DNA from: Pseudomonas protegens CHA0 | GTDB taxonomy: Bacteria > Pseudomonadota > Gammaproteobacteria > Pseudomonadales > Pseudomonadaceae | Reading direction: 5' to 3' | DNA: 64,000 nt | Assembly: GCF_000397205.1 (NCBI RefSeq) | Contig: NC_021237.1 | Location: 3,845,001 to 3,909,000, forward strand | Shown here: piece by piece, positions 27,392-35,937 of the stretch | Numbering within the stretch: position 1 is the stretch's first letter | Layout of the letters: each line of letters begins with the position of its first letter | The notes under the pieces: model-generated | Databases searched by the model: none | What the model saw: only the letters and a program-made list of their open reading frames with translations | What the model was told of the DNA's origin: nothing | Program-made: the position numbers and the translations under genes

Positions 27392-27928
27392 ATGCTATTG
27401 ACCCAACTGGAACTGCTGGACGAACTGCTGCAACGCTATCGCGGCGAGCTGGGCAAGGATTTCACCGGCTATCGCAACCATGTGTACCGGGTCATCAACT
27501 TCTGCCACCTGCTTACAGGCACTGATGCCCTGCAGTTGCAGAAACTCTCCATTGCCGGAGCCTTTCATGATCTGGGGATCTGGACCGCCGGGACCTTCGA
27601 CTACCTGCCACCCTCGTTACACCTGGCCGAAGCCTATCTGGAGGAAATCGGCAGGCTGGAATGGGCAGCCGAGGTGCTGCCAATGATTGAACTGCACCAC
27701 AAGATCACCCCTACTGCCGAGCAGCCGGGTAGCCTGGTGGAAGGCTTTCGCCGCGCCGACTGGATTGATGTCTCCCTGGGCATGCTGAGCTTTGGTCTAT
27801 CGCGCCAGGATCGGCGTCGAGTGTTTGCCGCATTTCCCGATGCCGGCTTTCATCTGCGCCTGGTTCAATTGTCCGCCAGACAGCTGTTGACCCGTCCCTG
27901 GAACCCCCTTCCCATGCTGCGTCTGTAG
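27392..27928 (+). CDS. HD-domain protein
   Basis: The product is 178 residues. H30 (YRNHVYRV), H59-D60 (AGAFHDLGIW) and a later ELHHKITP form the metal-binding set of the HD phosphohydrolase superfamily. It follows the TetR gene by 54 bases and may be co-transcribed. The substrate is unknown. Confidence 0.72.
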   Translation: MLLTQLELLDELLQRYRGELGKDFTGYRNHVYRVINFCHLLTGTDALQLQKLSIAGAFHDLGIWTAGTFDYLPPSLHLAEAYLEEIGRLEWAAEVLPMIELHHKITPTAEQPGSLVEGFRRADWIDVSLGMLSFGLSRQDRRRVFAAFPDAGFHLRLVQLSARQLLTRPWNPLPMLRL

Positions 27929-28011
27929 ACCTGTAGCAGAAGCATCCACTCGGAACGCGTAGACTGCAGCAATCCCAGGCAAAACCGGCTGCGTATCCAC
28001 GGCCGCCATCA

Positions 28012-28758
28012 ATGAGAACACCCATGCCGCCCCACCCGCCAACCGGCCCCCTCGCCCCCACGGGCTTGCCATCCCAGGCACCACAATCCGTAGCCCAGGC
28101 GCTTGCCCCGGACACCATCGGGATCAACCCCGATGCCAGCCAGGTGCTCTCGGTGTTCGATTTCGACGGCACCCTGACCCGCCATGACAGCTTCGTACCC
28201 TTTCTCAGGTTTGCCTTCGGCCACCGCCAGTTCAACCGGCGGATACTCGGCCTGGCCCTGCCCAGCCTGAGGTTCCTGGTACGCCGGGTCGATCGCGACC
28301 AGCTCAAGGCGCAACTGATCAGCACCTTCCTCACAGGCGTCGAGGCCGCCTGGCTCCAGCAGCGGGCAGAAGCTTTCTGCCAGCAGGCCTGGAGCCGACT
28401 GATGCGCCCGGCGGGCCTGCAGGCGGTGGCCCAGGAGCTGCGCTCAGGCGCCCTGGTAACCCTGTGCTCTGCCTCCCCGGCCCTGGTCCTGCAACCTTTC
28501 GCCACACGCCTGGGGATCAGCTTGATCGGCACCGAACTGGAGGTGGTCGACGGCATACTGAGCGGGCGTATCACCGGCAACAATTGCCGTTGCCAGAACA
28601 AGGTCCTGCGCCTGGAAAGCGTCTACGGTCCGCTGAACCAGTATCGGCTCCGGGCCTGGGGCGATACCCGCGGCGACCGTGAGCTGCTGGCTGCAGCCCA
28701 GGACGCCCACTGGCGGCACTTTCACCCTTCATGGCGGCGCGGGCAGCGAGCACGCTGA
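28012..28758 (+). CDS. HAD-IB phosphatase-like hydrolase
   Basis: About 248 residues; a second ATG at 28024 is an alternative start. Motif I is VFDFDGTLT (nucleophile D50, acid D52). LVTLCSASPA is motif II, and AWGDTRGDRELL is motif III/IV. It resembles the SerB-like HAD-IB subfamily acting on phosphoserine-like or phospholipid substrates. The frame continues for 45 sense codons past the TGA to a TAG at 28896 (see findings). Confidence 0.8.
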   Translation: MRTPMPPHPPTGPLAPTGLPSQAPQSVAQALAPDTIGINPDASQVLSVFDFDGTLTRHDSFVPFLRFAFGHRQFNRRILGLALPSLRFLVRRVDRDQLKAQLISTFLTGVEAAWLQQRAEAFCQQAWSRLMRPAGLQAVAQELRSGALVTLCSASPALVLQPFATRLGISLIGTELEVVDGILSGRITGNNCRCQNKVLRLESVYGPLNQYRLRAWGDTRGDRELLAAAQDAHWRHFHPSWRRGQRAR

Positions 28759-28882
28759 GACGCCGGCCAGCCTGCGGACGATAACGCCCTGGCAGCCACC
28801 AGCCAGAATCTGCTGGATACCCAGAACCTGGCCGCCGCACAGCAACCCGCCGCACCCGCGGCATCGAACCAGGCGCCAGGGC

Positions 28883-29368
28883 TCAGTCAGCCGTAGCCCC
28901 CAGGCGCTGGCGCATGCTGGCACTGGCCGCGGGCCCGGCTTGCACCGTGCACGCCTGCAATGCCACCAACCGGCCGCTGGCGACCTCCGCCATAACAGGC
29001 TGTACCGCAAGCCCGGTTTCCCGCTCGACAAGTTGCACGCTCTCACCTTCGGGAGCGTAGTGACGATTGCCCCAGGCCACGAAAGCCATGAGCACCACGC
29101 GAAAGTCCTCGCCCTTGGCCGTGGGCACATATTGATAGCGCAGAGGGCGCTGGCTGTAGGCCTCACGTACGAGCAACCCATCCTCCACCAGGGAATTGAG
29201 ACGCCGGGTCAGCATGTTCGGGGCGATCTCCAGGCTGCGGGCAAACTCGTCGAAGCGCCGCAAGCCATGCAAGGCATCGCGCATGATCAAGATGCTCCAC
29301 CACTCCCCCACCCGCTCCAGGCCTCGGGCGATCGGACACTCGGCTTCAATCAGACTCTTTCGTTGCAT
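28883..29368 (-). CDS. HxlR family transcriptional regulator
   Basis: The product is 161 residues from ATG 29368. CPIARGLERVGEWWSILIMRDALHGLRRFDEFARSL is the MarR/HxlR winged-helix signature, with the N-terminal Cys (ECPIA) that often senses electrophiles. It is divergent from the FabF-like gene and probably controls it. Confidence 0.88.
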   Translation of the reverse strand: MQRKSLIEAECPIARGLERVGEWWSILIMRDALHGLRRFDEFARSLEIAPNMLTRRLNSLVEDGLLVREAYSQRPLRYQYVPTAKGEDFRVVLMAFVAWGNRHYAPEGESVQLVERETGLAVQPVMAEVASGRLVALQACTVQAGPAASASMRQRLGATAD

Positions 29369-29412
29369 GGCTGGCTCCTGCACTGCACCTCGGTAATTAT
29401 GGATTCGGATGT

Positions 29413-29431
29413 TACTTTCATGATGATAGTA
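29413..29431. promoter_or_regulatory. Candidate HxlR operator
   Basis: A 19-base palindrome TACTTTCAT-G-ATGATAGTA (8 of 9 positions paired) lies between the divergent HxlR and FabF-like genes, 45 bases from the regulator start. This is the usual size for HxlR dimer sites. Confidence 0.45.
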
Positions 29432-29484
29432 TCGTCCACGTTTCGTTGTTCCCCAATCACGTACGCTGAAGGAGCAGGATCCGC

Positions 29485-30753
29485 ATGAGCAAACGCATCG
29501 TAGTCACCGGCATGGGCGCAATCACGCCACTGGGTTGTGGAGTCGAACAGGTATGGCGGCGCCTGCTGGCAGGCCAGTCCGGCATCCGCTCGTTACCGGA
29601 AGAACTCATCGGCGAGCTGTCGACCACCATCGGCGGCCAAGTGCCCGACTCGCTCCAGGACCCGGAGGCCGGCTTCGACCCGGACCAACTGCTGGCCCCC
29701 AAGGAACAGCGCAAGATGGATCGCTTCATCCTCTTCGCCCTGGCCGCGGCCGAGGAGGCCCTGGCCCAGGCCGGCTGGAAGCCGGATACCGCAGAAGCCC
29801 AGGAGCGCACGGCCACCATCATCGCCTCCGGGGTGGGCGGCTTCCCGGCCATCGCCGAAGCGGTACGCACCACCGACAGCAAGGGCCCGCGCCGCCTGTC
29901 GCCGTTCACCATTCCCTCGTTCCTGAGCAACATGGCCGCCGGGCACGTGTCGATCCGCCATGGTCTAAAGGGCCCCCTGGGCGCGCCGGTGACCGCCTGT
30001 GCCGCCGGGGTCCAGGCGATTGGCGATGCCGCGCGGATGATCCGCGCCGGGGAAATCGACATCGCTGTGTGTGGCGGTGCAGAGGCGGCCATCCACCGGG
30101 TCAGCCTGGGCGGCTTCGCCGCAGCCCGCGCCTTGTCCAGCGAATTCAACGACACCCCGGAACGCGCTTCCCGTCCGTTCGACCAGGCTCGGGATGGTTT
30201 TGTCATGGGTGAAGGCGCCGGCCTGCTGGTCATCGAGGAACTGGAACATGCCCTGGCCCGCGGCGCCCGGCCCATCGCCGAGCTGGTGGGCTACGGCACC
30301 AGCGCCGACGCCTACCACATGACGGCCGGCCCGGAAGACGGCGACGGCGCCCGTCGCGCCATGCAGCAGGCCCTGCGCCAGGCCGGTATCCAGGCATCCC
30401 AGGTGCAGCACCTCAATGCCCACGCCACCTCCACCCCCGTGGGTGACAAAGGCGAGCTGGCTGCTATCAGAACGGTGTTCGGCACCAACAGTGGACTGGC
30501 CATCAGCGCCACCAAATCCGCCACTGGCCACCTGCTGGGTGCGGCCGGAGGAATCGAGGCGATCTTCACCATCCTCGCCCTGCGCGATCAGATCGCCCCG
30601 GCCACCCTCAACCTGGAAAACCCGGACAGCGCCGCCGCAGGGCTGGACCTGGTCAGGGGGCAGGCTCGCCAACTGGCCATGCAATACGCACTGTCCAATG
30701 GCTTCGGCTTTGGCGGGGTGAATGCCAGCGTGCTGTTCAAGCGCTGGGAATAG
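29485..30753 (+). CDS. Beta-ketoacyl-ACP synthase II (FabF paralog)
   Basis: The product is 422 residues. The thiolase-fold Cys-His-His triad is intact: C172 (VTACAAG), H313 (LNAHATSTP) and H349 (SATGHLLGAAG). It condenses malonyl-ACP with acyl-ACP. No acpP or fab operon is nearby and it is paired with an HxlR regulator, so it is probably an accessory, regulated KAS II rather than the housekeeping enzyme. Confidence 0.88.
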   Translation: MSKRIVVTGMGAITPLGCGVEQVWRRLLAGQSGIRSLPEELIGELSTTIGGQVPDSLQDPEAGFDPDQLLAPKEQRKMDRFILFALAAAEEALAQAGWKPDTAEAQERTATIIASGVGGFPAIAEAVRTTDSKGPRRLSPFTIPSFLSNMAAGHVSIRHGLKGPLGAPVTACAAGVQAIGDAARMIRAGEIDIAVCGGAEAAIHRVSLGGFAAARALSSEFNDTPERASRPFDQARDGFVMGEGAGLLVIEELEHALARGARPIAELVGYGTSADAYHMTAGPEDGDGARRAMQQALRQAGIQASQVQHLNAHATSTPVGDKGELAAIRTVFGTNSGLAISATKSATGHLLGAAGGIEAIFTILALRDQIAPATLNLENPDSAAAGLDLVRGQARQLAMQYALSNGFGFGGVNASVLFKRWE

Positions 30754-30772
30754 CCCTTCGGGCCAGGGCTCC

Positions 30773-30812
30773 CTGCCGGGGTTTGAGTTGCGATTGGCTG
30801 AAACCCCGGCAG
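30773..30812. terminator. Strong bidirectional stem-loop
   Basis: CTGCCGGGGTTT and AAACCCCGGCAG form a 12-bp stem with a 16-base loop, between the convergent FabF-like and CigR-like genes. Confidence 0.8.
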
Positions 30813-30817
30813 CCCCA

Positions 30818-31285
30818 TCAGTTCAACACGTCATTCAGCACTTCGTAGATGACCCCGCTGGCAATGGCCACCAGGATCAGGTCCGTACCGGCCTGCCGCC
30901 ACTCATACCCCTCATAGCGTGGCAGTTGCCCGAGCAGCCGGCTGTCCAGCTTCTTGGCGATGCCTGGTGGAAGGGGCTTGCCACGGGCCAGGTTCTTCTG
31001 GATACCGGGCGGCAACGCCGGTCCCGGGCTCCAGTAATCACGGTGCCCACCCAAGATGCCGAGCACGTTGCCACGATCGATGCTCGGGCCATGGCTCCAA
31101 TCGTCAGCAGCAGGTTTCTTGCCCTTGCCGTGGCCCTCCCGGTTGCCCTGGCCACGATCATCCTGGGCGCCCTGCTTGGAATGGCCTTGCCCCTTGCCCC
31201 CGCCCGGATCGGCCAGTACCAGGGGGGAAGCCACAGCCAGGAACAGGCAGGCAAGAACGGTAACAAGCGGACGCGATGTGTGCAT
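30818..31285 (-). CDS. CigR-like (anti-virulence regulator CigR family) protein
   Basis: The product is 155 residues from ATG 31285. A signal peptide ends near SPLVLAD. A low-complexity Gly/Lys/Gln/His region (GGGKGQGHSKQG) follows, then the family core LPPGIQKNLARGKPLPPGIAKKL and LPRYEGYEW, with a C-terminal hydrophobic segment (LILVAIASGVIYEVL). The name derives from a Salmonella T3SS-linked regulator; the role here is unknown. Confidence 0.78.
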   Translation of the reverse strand: MHTSRPLVTVLACLFLAVASPLVLADPGGGKGQGHSKQGAQDDRGQGNREGHGKGKKPAADDWSHGPSIDRGNVLGILGGHRDYWSPGPALPPGIQKNLARGKPLPPGIAKKLDSRLLGQLPRYEGYEWRQAGTDLILVAIASGVIYEVLNDVLN

Positions 31286-31417
31286 GGTGGTTCTCCTCAG
31301 GCAGCGATTGCCAGAATTAACTCTAGACGGCCTTTCTATCCTGGGGTCGCCCCCGCCCCTGAGCACGGATCGGCCCGCCCACTCACCTGACCGTTCAGCC
31401 CAGCTGAACCTCGAGAA

Positions 31418-31651
31418 TCAAAGGCTGCAACTGTGCTGGTATTCAAAGGGAAACATCAGCGTATCCACCACCCCGGAAAACGGCGCATCCAGCGCCAGAA
31501 ACGGCCAGAGTACGCCGTTGTTTTCCTTTGCCAGGGCCCAGTCCATGCGCACGCCGATATAGGGACAGGTGTAGGGAGTGGTTCGGGTCATCAATGCCGT
31601 GCACCCGCTCAGCCCCAGGGTCAGCACCAGCCACAACAGACTACGCAACAC
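31418..31651 (-). CDS. YceK/YidQ-family small lipoprotein
   Basis: The product is 77 residues. The lipobox LSGC lies at about 14-17. The mature part (PYTCPYIGVRMDW ... DAPFSGVVDTLMFPFEYQHSC) matches the DUF1375 pattern, where the protein is an outer-membrane lipoprotein of unknown role. Confidence 0.78.
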   Translation of the reverse strand: MLRSLLWLVLTLGLSGCTALMTRTTPYTCPYIGVRMDWALAKENNGVLWPFLALDAPFSGVVDTLMFPFEYQHSCSL

Positions 31652-31720
31652 GTAACGTCCTTATTACTTGCATCGGCAAGCACCATGGGTGCTGCATGAC
31701 CAACGCTTCAGAGATCGAGA

Positions 31721-32224
31721 TCAAGCCTTGTAGTCGCAATGGATCTGCAGGCTTTCGGTAGGGTTGCGATGAATCTGAAAACCGCACTGCCCCAGGGTGG
31801 CCTTGACCTCCTCCACTACCGCCGAGTAACGCGCCTTGCGCTGTTCCTGGCGGGCCGGCGAGGTAAACACACCCAAGGGCAGAAAGCGCAGGCGCTTGCC
31901 ATCGAGGACGATGGACAGGTCGACATGAGTGCCGTCCACGTCATGGCCATTGGAGCCGAAAATATCCTCCAGCTCCTGCTTTCGCCGCGGGTAACACAGG
32001 CAGAAAAGCCGGATGCCCAGCCAGCGCGACAGGGTTCTGAAAAACCCCAGGCAACTGCTGTTGGGTTCGTAACCCCGGGTTACCAGCAGTTGCACGGAGC
32101 GAGGCAATCTCGACTGGACCTCAAGCAGTTGGGCAAAGACCCGGGCATCTATCGAGACCTCTGAAGACGGCCAGCGTGGCCCTATCCTCAAGCCTTGGTG
32201 ATCACCCTTTTTCAAAATCAGCAT
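31721..32224 (-). CDS. Unknown protein with possible M15-like metallopeptidase motif
   Basis: The product is 167 residues from ATG 32224. SNGHDVDGTHVDLSI carries an H-x3-G-x-H-x-D pattern and ESLQIHCD near the end carries E-x4-H. Together these are reminiscent of the zinc site of D-Ala-D-Ala dipeptidases/M15 carboxypeptidases, though spacing is not standard. No signal peptide is visible. The assignment is tentative. Confidence 0.55.
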   Translation of the reverse strand: MLILKKGDHQGLRIGPRWPSSEVSIDARVFAQLLEVQSRLPRSVQLLVTRGYEPNSSCLGFFRTLSRWLGIRLFCLCYPRRKQELEDIFGSNGHDVDGTHVDLSIVLDGKRLRFLPLGVFTSPARQEQRKARYSAVVEEVKATLGQCGFQIHRNPTESLQIHCDYKA

Positions 32225-32420
32225 GCAGATCAAATCTGGTTTCCAGGCGGACCAGAATGGTACACAGAGCGGCCCCTGAGCGCTGGAAAATCGCCGTACA
32301 AAAAACCCGCTCACCGGCGCAAATCCCCCCTTTTCTCCCCGTGACAGCCCACCGACGGTTTAGTTAAACTGCTAGTGGCTCATAGCCATTACCCTTCATC
32401 ACAGTGACCGCAGGGGCTGT

Positions 32421-32666
32421 ATGTACGACTTAACGAATCTGGTCATTGTCGATAGCCGCTTCGGCTTGAACGTCTTGCAGGTCACCGCGGACCTGGTTGC
32501 CGGCGCACTGGAAGAACTGCTGCAAAATTGCGCAAGCGGCGCGAACATCACCCAGAAACTGGATTACTCCATCCTGAGCATCTACCAGGACAAGCTTGAA
32601 GCGGCCATCCGCGATATGAGCCTCCCGGTCCTCCCCATGCTCAGTGCTGCCGACAGCCTTTGCTGA
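32421..32666 (+). CDS. Small hypothetical protein, 81 aa
   Basis: The frame starts at ATG 32421 with a weak SD (AGGGGC). The product (MYDLTNLVIVDSRFGLNVL...) looks like a folded alpha/beta domain with no export signal. Codon use is typical. The family is not recognised. Confidence 0.5.
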   Translation: MYDLTNLVIVDSRFGLNVLQVTADLVAGALEELLQNCASGANITQKLDYSILSIYQDKLEAAIRDMSLPVLPMLSAADSLC

Positions 32667-32770
32667 CAAGCCGCCAACAGGGGATGGCCGGGCTGAGGTT
32701 TCCTGGCAACGCCTGAGCAAACCCTTTACATTGCCCGCCGGCCCCTCCTCTTGATTAAGGACAGATCAAC

Positions 32771-33412
32771 ATGAAGCTTGTTTACGCCCTCTCACTTGCA
32801 GCGCTGGCCCTGGTTGGATGCGACAAGAAACCCGAGCCGGTGGCAACCGGCCAGGCAGGCGCTGCCGCCCAGTGCTTCAAGGACACCGATTGCAAGGGTG
32901 ATCGGATCTGCGAGACCGGCAAGTGTGTATCGCCACAGGCGGCTCCTGCCCTCGGCGAGCGCCCCGCCCCGACAGTCGCCACCCAACCGGCCCCAGAAGC
33001 GCCCCGGGTCAGCTACGTACCGCTGATCATCAGCGGCGACGACATCGGTGGCGTATTCACCACCAGCACCCGCGAAATGGGCGGTTCGGCCATCAACTAT
33101 GTATCCCGCGCCGGTGTCGTCAACGTGATGGACTACGTGGTTGAAGACCCGGACCTCACAGGATACGTCGCCGTCGAGAAAGCCTATGCCTTCGGTGGCA
33201 AGTATCTGCTGGTGGTCTCCACCGGAGAAGGTGGCGCCAGCTGCCCCGCCACCACCTACGCCTTCACCTTTGACAGTGCCTCGGAATCGGTGACCGGCAA
33301 GATGGAAATCAACAACTGCTCGGAGCTGGTCGAAAGCCTGGCCGATGGCAACAAGCTGATCGTCAAGAAAGAAGACGTACAGCACGTTTTCTACAATGGC
33401 GATGTGAAGTAG
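32771..33412 (+). CDS. Lipoprotein with Cys-rich N-terminal motif
   Basis: The product is 213 residues. The lipobox LVGC is at about 14-17. Just after the anchor comes CFKDTDCKGDRICETGKCV, four closely spaced cysteines like the small disulfide knots seen in extracellular proteins. A Pro/Ala linker and a beta-rich C-terminal domain of unknown family follow. The location is probably the outer membrane. Confidence 0.72.
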   Translation: MKLVYALSLAALALVGCDKKPEPVATGQAGAAAQCFKDTDCKGDRICETGKCVSPQAAPALGERPAPTVATQPAPEAPRVSYVPLIISGDDIGGVFTTSTREMGGSAINYVSRAGVVNVMDYVVEDPDLTGYVAVEKAYAFGGKYLLVVSTGEGGASCPATTYAFTFDSASESVTGKMEINNCSELVESLADGNKLIVKKEDVQHVFYNGDVK

Positions 33413-33546
33413 GACCTGCACGGCTGGCTGGCCAACCTGGTGCGCTGAGAGGGCTGCTCGCCCCCTCTCAGCGCCGGAGCGCGTACGTCAGCCAGCACTC
33501 GCTTTCGATAGCGAGCGACCTGTTACAGACATCACCCTGGGAATGT

Positions 33547-34515
33547 TCAGGAAATTCCCGCGTAGGCAGCCCATTTCGTCATGTCTTGAAGGGATATGTT
33601 CCCACCACAGACGACAAGGCCAATAACCGCGTCGGCAGGCAGCCTGGGCGCGGTGGCAATGACCGCGGGCACAAGCGCGCCAGAAGCCAGCTCAACCCAT
33701 TGCCTTGCCCCTTGCGCAAAGGACAGCATGCCCTTGATCGCCTCTTCGTCAGGGACCACAACCATGTCTTCGACATAGTGGCGAGCGTGGGCAAACATCA
33801 GCTCGTCGATGATCGGAACGCCAAGGGTGGAGACGATCGAACTGACGTCGATATCCACCGGCCTGCCCGCCTGCAAGGCCTGGCTCATGGAGTGTGCGCC
33901 GGCGGTCTCTACGCCCCAGACCCGGATCCCGGGCTTGATTGCCTTCAAGGCCGTGGCCACCCCCGCCAGCATCGCCCCGCCGCCGACCGCGACAAACACG
34001 TCGGTCAGGGACGGGCAGTCGGCAATGAACTCAAGGGCCAGTGTTCCATGCCCCTCGGCAATCAGCGTGTCGGCGCAATCGTCGATCACCACATAGCCCT
34101 CTGCCTCCAGGGCCGTGGCCCGGGCAAAGGCAGCATGCACATCCGCTTCGACAATGACCGTACTGCCGGAGGCGCGAATGCGTTCGACCGACGAAGACGG
34201 CGCGCTCTCGGGCATGATCACCGTCACCCTGGCGCCGAAGCGCTTGGCCGCCTCGCCGATGGCAATGCCGAAGTTACCCCCACTGACGGCGACGAAGTGG
34301 CTATCGCCCAGGCCCTCCTGCAACGCCGAGAACTTGTTGAGTACCCCGCGGGCCTTGAATGAACCACCGGCCTGCAGGTTTTCAAGCTTGAGAAAGACAG
34401 GCCGTTCAACCATGCCTGCCAGCATTGAACTTTCCACCGTCGGCGTACGAACTACCGATCCATCTATCCGCTGCGCTGCTGCAACGATGGATTTGAAATC
34501 AATCAGCTGAGTCAT
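33547..34515 (-). CDS. Serine/threonine dehydratase-like PLP enzyme
   Basis: The product is 322 residues, fold type II. The PLP lysine is K54 in GGSFKARG. SGGNFGIAIGEAAKRFGA binds the substrate/phosphate, and VGGGAMLAGVATAL is the glycine-rich PLP phosphate loop. There is no C-terminal ACT domain, so it is catabolic-type or a racemase rather than IlvA. Confidence 0.85.
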   Translation of the reverse strand: MTQLIDFKSIVAAAQRIDGSVVRTPTVESSMLAGMVERPVFLKLENLQAGGSFKARGVLNKFSALQEGLGDSHFVAVSGGNFGIAIGEAAKRFGARVTVIMPESAPSSSVERIRASGSTVIVEADVHAAFARATALEAEGYVVIDDCADTLIAEGHGTLALEFIADCPSLTDVFVAVGGGAMLAGVATALKAIKPGIRVWGVETAGAHSMSQALQAGRPVDIDVSSIVSTLGVPIIDELMFAHARHYVEDMVVVPDEEAIKGMLSFAQGARQWVELASGALVPAVIATAPRLPADAVIGLVVCGGNISLQDMTKWAAYAGIS

Positions 34516-34742
34516 CTGGGGCCAATATCCTTGGTCTGAATGTGTGCAGGACTCCCAACGTCCGTGCCTGGCCAGCTTCGCCAGCCGCGATGAACGCTAC
34601 AGGACAAACCGGGGAATGCGCCACCTATTCAAGAGTTATGGGCAGCCGATGAGCAACCTGGAGTAGCTCATGGATCATCGCTGCAAAAACAGCGTCGCCC
34701 AGTGGTAGGCTAGCGGCCCTCCACCACCAGGAAGCCTTCCCA

Positions 34743-35216
34743 GTGACGCCCATCATCTGCGCCAACGAGTTCGACATCTGTGTTTCCATGCCTGACTTCG
34801 TCACCTGGGCGCAGGACGAGCCTGTTCCCAACGCCGATCTGGCGGCGGCATTGAACACCCTGGGAATCGCTCTCGACATTCGCAAGCTGTACACCAGCTA
34901 CTTCGACGAAACCCCGGTTGGCGCTGGCGACGTCCACATTTATCCGGGTACCGAAAGTGCAAGCCTGCTGGTCATCGATCTCTACCGAGACCCCACCGAC
35001 CAACTGGATATCGTCAGTATTTCGTTGAAGATAGAACCTCTGTTGCTGCCCTTGGCCCTGCCTCATCTGCGAGGCTTTTTTGATGCTGCCGAGTGCCAGG
35101 TCGCCTTCAGGCAGTCCAGCCATTCACAGCAGTTGCGCGCGCTGATCGATGAAACCCGATACCCCGCCCCAGCCGATGAAAACGGCTATCGGCAGCAGCT
35201 GATTGCCCATCTTTGA
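34743..35216 (+). CDS. Hypothetical protein, 157 aa, GTG start
   Basis: The frame starts at GTG 34743 behind AGGAAG. The product is acidic and soluble (FDICVSMPDFVTWAQDEPVP, IYPGTESASLLVIDLYRD) with no signal peptide. The family is not recognised. It converges on the tiny-peptide genes, with a hairpin between. Confidence 0.6.
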   Translation: MTPIICANEFDICVSMPDFVTWAQDEPVPNADLAAALNTLGIALDIRKLYTSYFDETPVGAGDVHIYPGTESASLLVIDLYRDPTDQLDIVSISLKIEPLLLPLALPHLRGFFDAAECQVAFRQSSHSQQLRALIDETRYPAPADENGYRQQLIAHL

Positions 35217-35266
35217 AGAACCGGCCACAGGCGCTTCGACACCTGCCGATCAGGCCCAAGGCAGAA

Positions 35267-35292
35267 GCAGGCCCGACCTGGGCCGGGCCTGC
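35267..35292. terminator. Stem-loop between convergent units
   Basis: GCAGGCCCG / CGGGCCTGC form a 9-bp stem with an 8-base loop between the 157-aa gene and the leftward tiny-peptide genes. There is no strong T tract. Confidence 0.55.
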
Positions 35293-35306
35293 CATTGGCA
35301 ACTAGC

Positions 35307-35444
35307 TCAAGGGCATTCGCAGGTGGACGGACCGAATACCGGGCCGCTGCACGGATCTTCGGACGGGCCGAACACCGGGCAAGAAGCCTGGGCCGTCAGG
35401 GTGAAGCCCCACAGCAGCAATACCGCCAACATCACTTTTTTCAT
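35307..35444 (-). CDS. Tiny secreted Cys-rich peptide 1 (45 aa)
   Basis: A 46-codon frame from ATG 35444 has GGAGG 6 bases upstream. A textbook signal peptide (MKKVMLAVLLLWGFTLTAQA) is followed by a mature peptide of 25 residues. The mature part starts SCPVFGPSEDPC, repeats GPVFGPS and ends CECP. Cys are at mature positions 2, 12, 22 and 24. It is 61 bases from a paralog upstream in the same direction. The family is not recognised. It would be secreted to the periplasm or beyond; the function is unknown. Confidence 0.75.
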   Translation of the reverse strand: MKKVMLAVLLLWGFTLTAQASCPVFGPSEDPCSGPVFGPSTCECP

Positions 35445-35505
35445 TTGCGACCTCCTGGTCAGTCATCCAGTCACCCATGCCCCCTGACGAGGGCACGGAC
35501 ATTCA

Positions 35506-35646
35506 TCAAGGGCATTCGCAGACCGTAGGCCCGAGCACCGGGCCAGCGCACGGATCCTCTCCCGGCCCCAGCACCGCGCAGTCGGCTTGCGCCGTCAGCG
35601 AAAACATCCACAGCAGCAGTGAAGCCGCCAGCATTTTCCTTTTCAA
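35506..35646 (-). CDS. Tiny secreted Cys-rich peptide 2 (46 aa, TTG start)
   Basis: A paralog of the preceding entry. The TTG at 35646 is preferred to the ATG at 35634 because GGAGGT precedes it at the same distance and the start MKRKML aligns with MKKVML of peptide 1. A signal peptide ends TAQA. The mature 25 residues begin DCAVLGPGEDPC and end CECP. It agrees with peptide 1 at 17 of 25 mature positions, including all four Cys and the GP-EDPC-GPV-GP core. Confidence 0.72.
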   Translation of the reverse strand: MKRKMLAASLLLWMFSLTAQADCAVLGPGEDPCAGPVLGPTVCECP

Positions 35647-35937
35647 CCTGACCTCCTTGGTCGAGACCTCGATAGTGTTCTGTGCCCTGCTCCGTCACCA
35701 GAGGCGGACACAGGCCCCCTGTATGGCATGACGCAGGCTCAGTCCGCGCGCCCTGCCGCCGGGCCCGAGACAGCAAAGACCACTGCCGGCGATTGCGCCA
35801 GTGTGGCGTGTTGTCGCGCCTGTATGGCCGGCGCAAATCAGCGTACGGCGGCTCTTCAGCACAATCTTGCGCTGGCCATGCCGATATTTTTCAGATTATC
35901 TTTTGCCGAAAATCCAGGAACACAAGGAATCTGTGTC

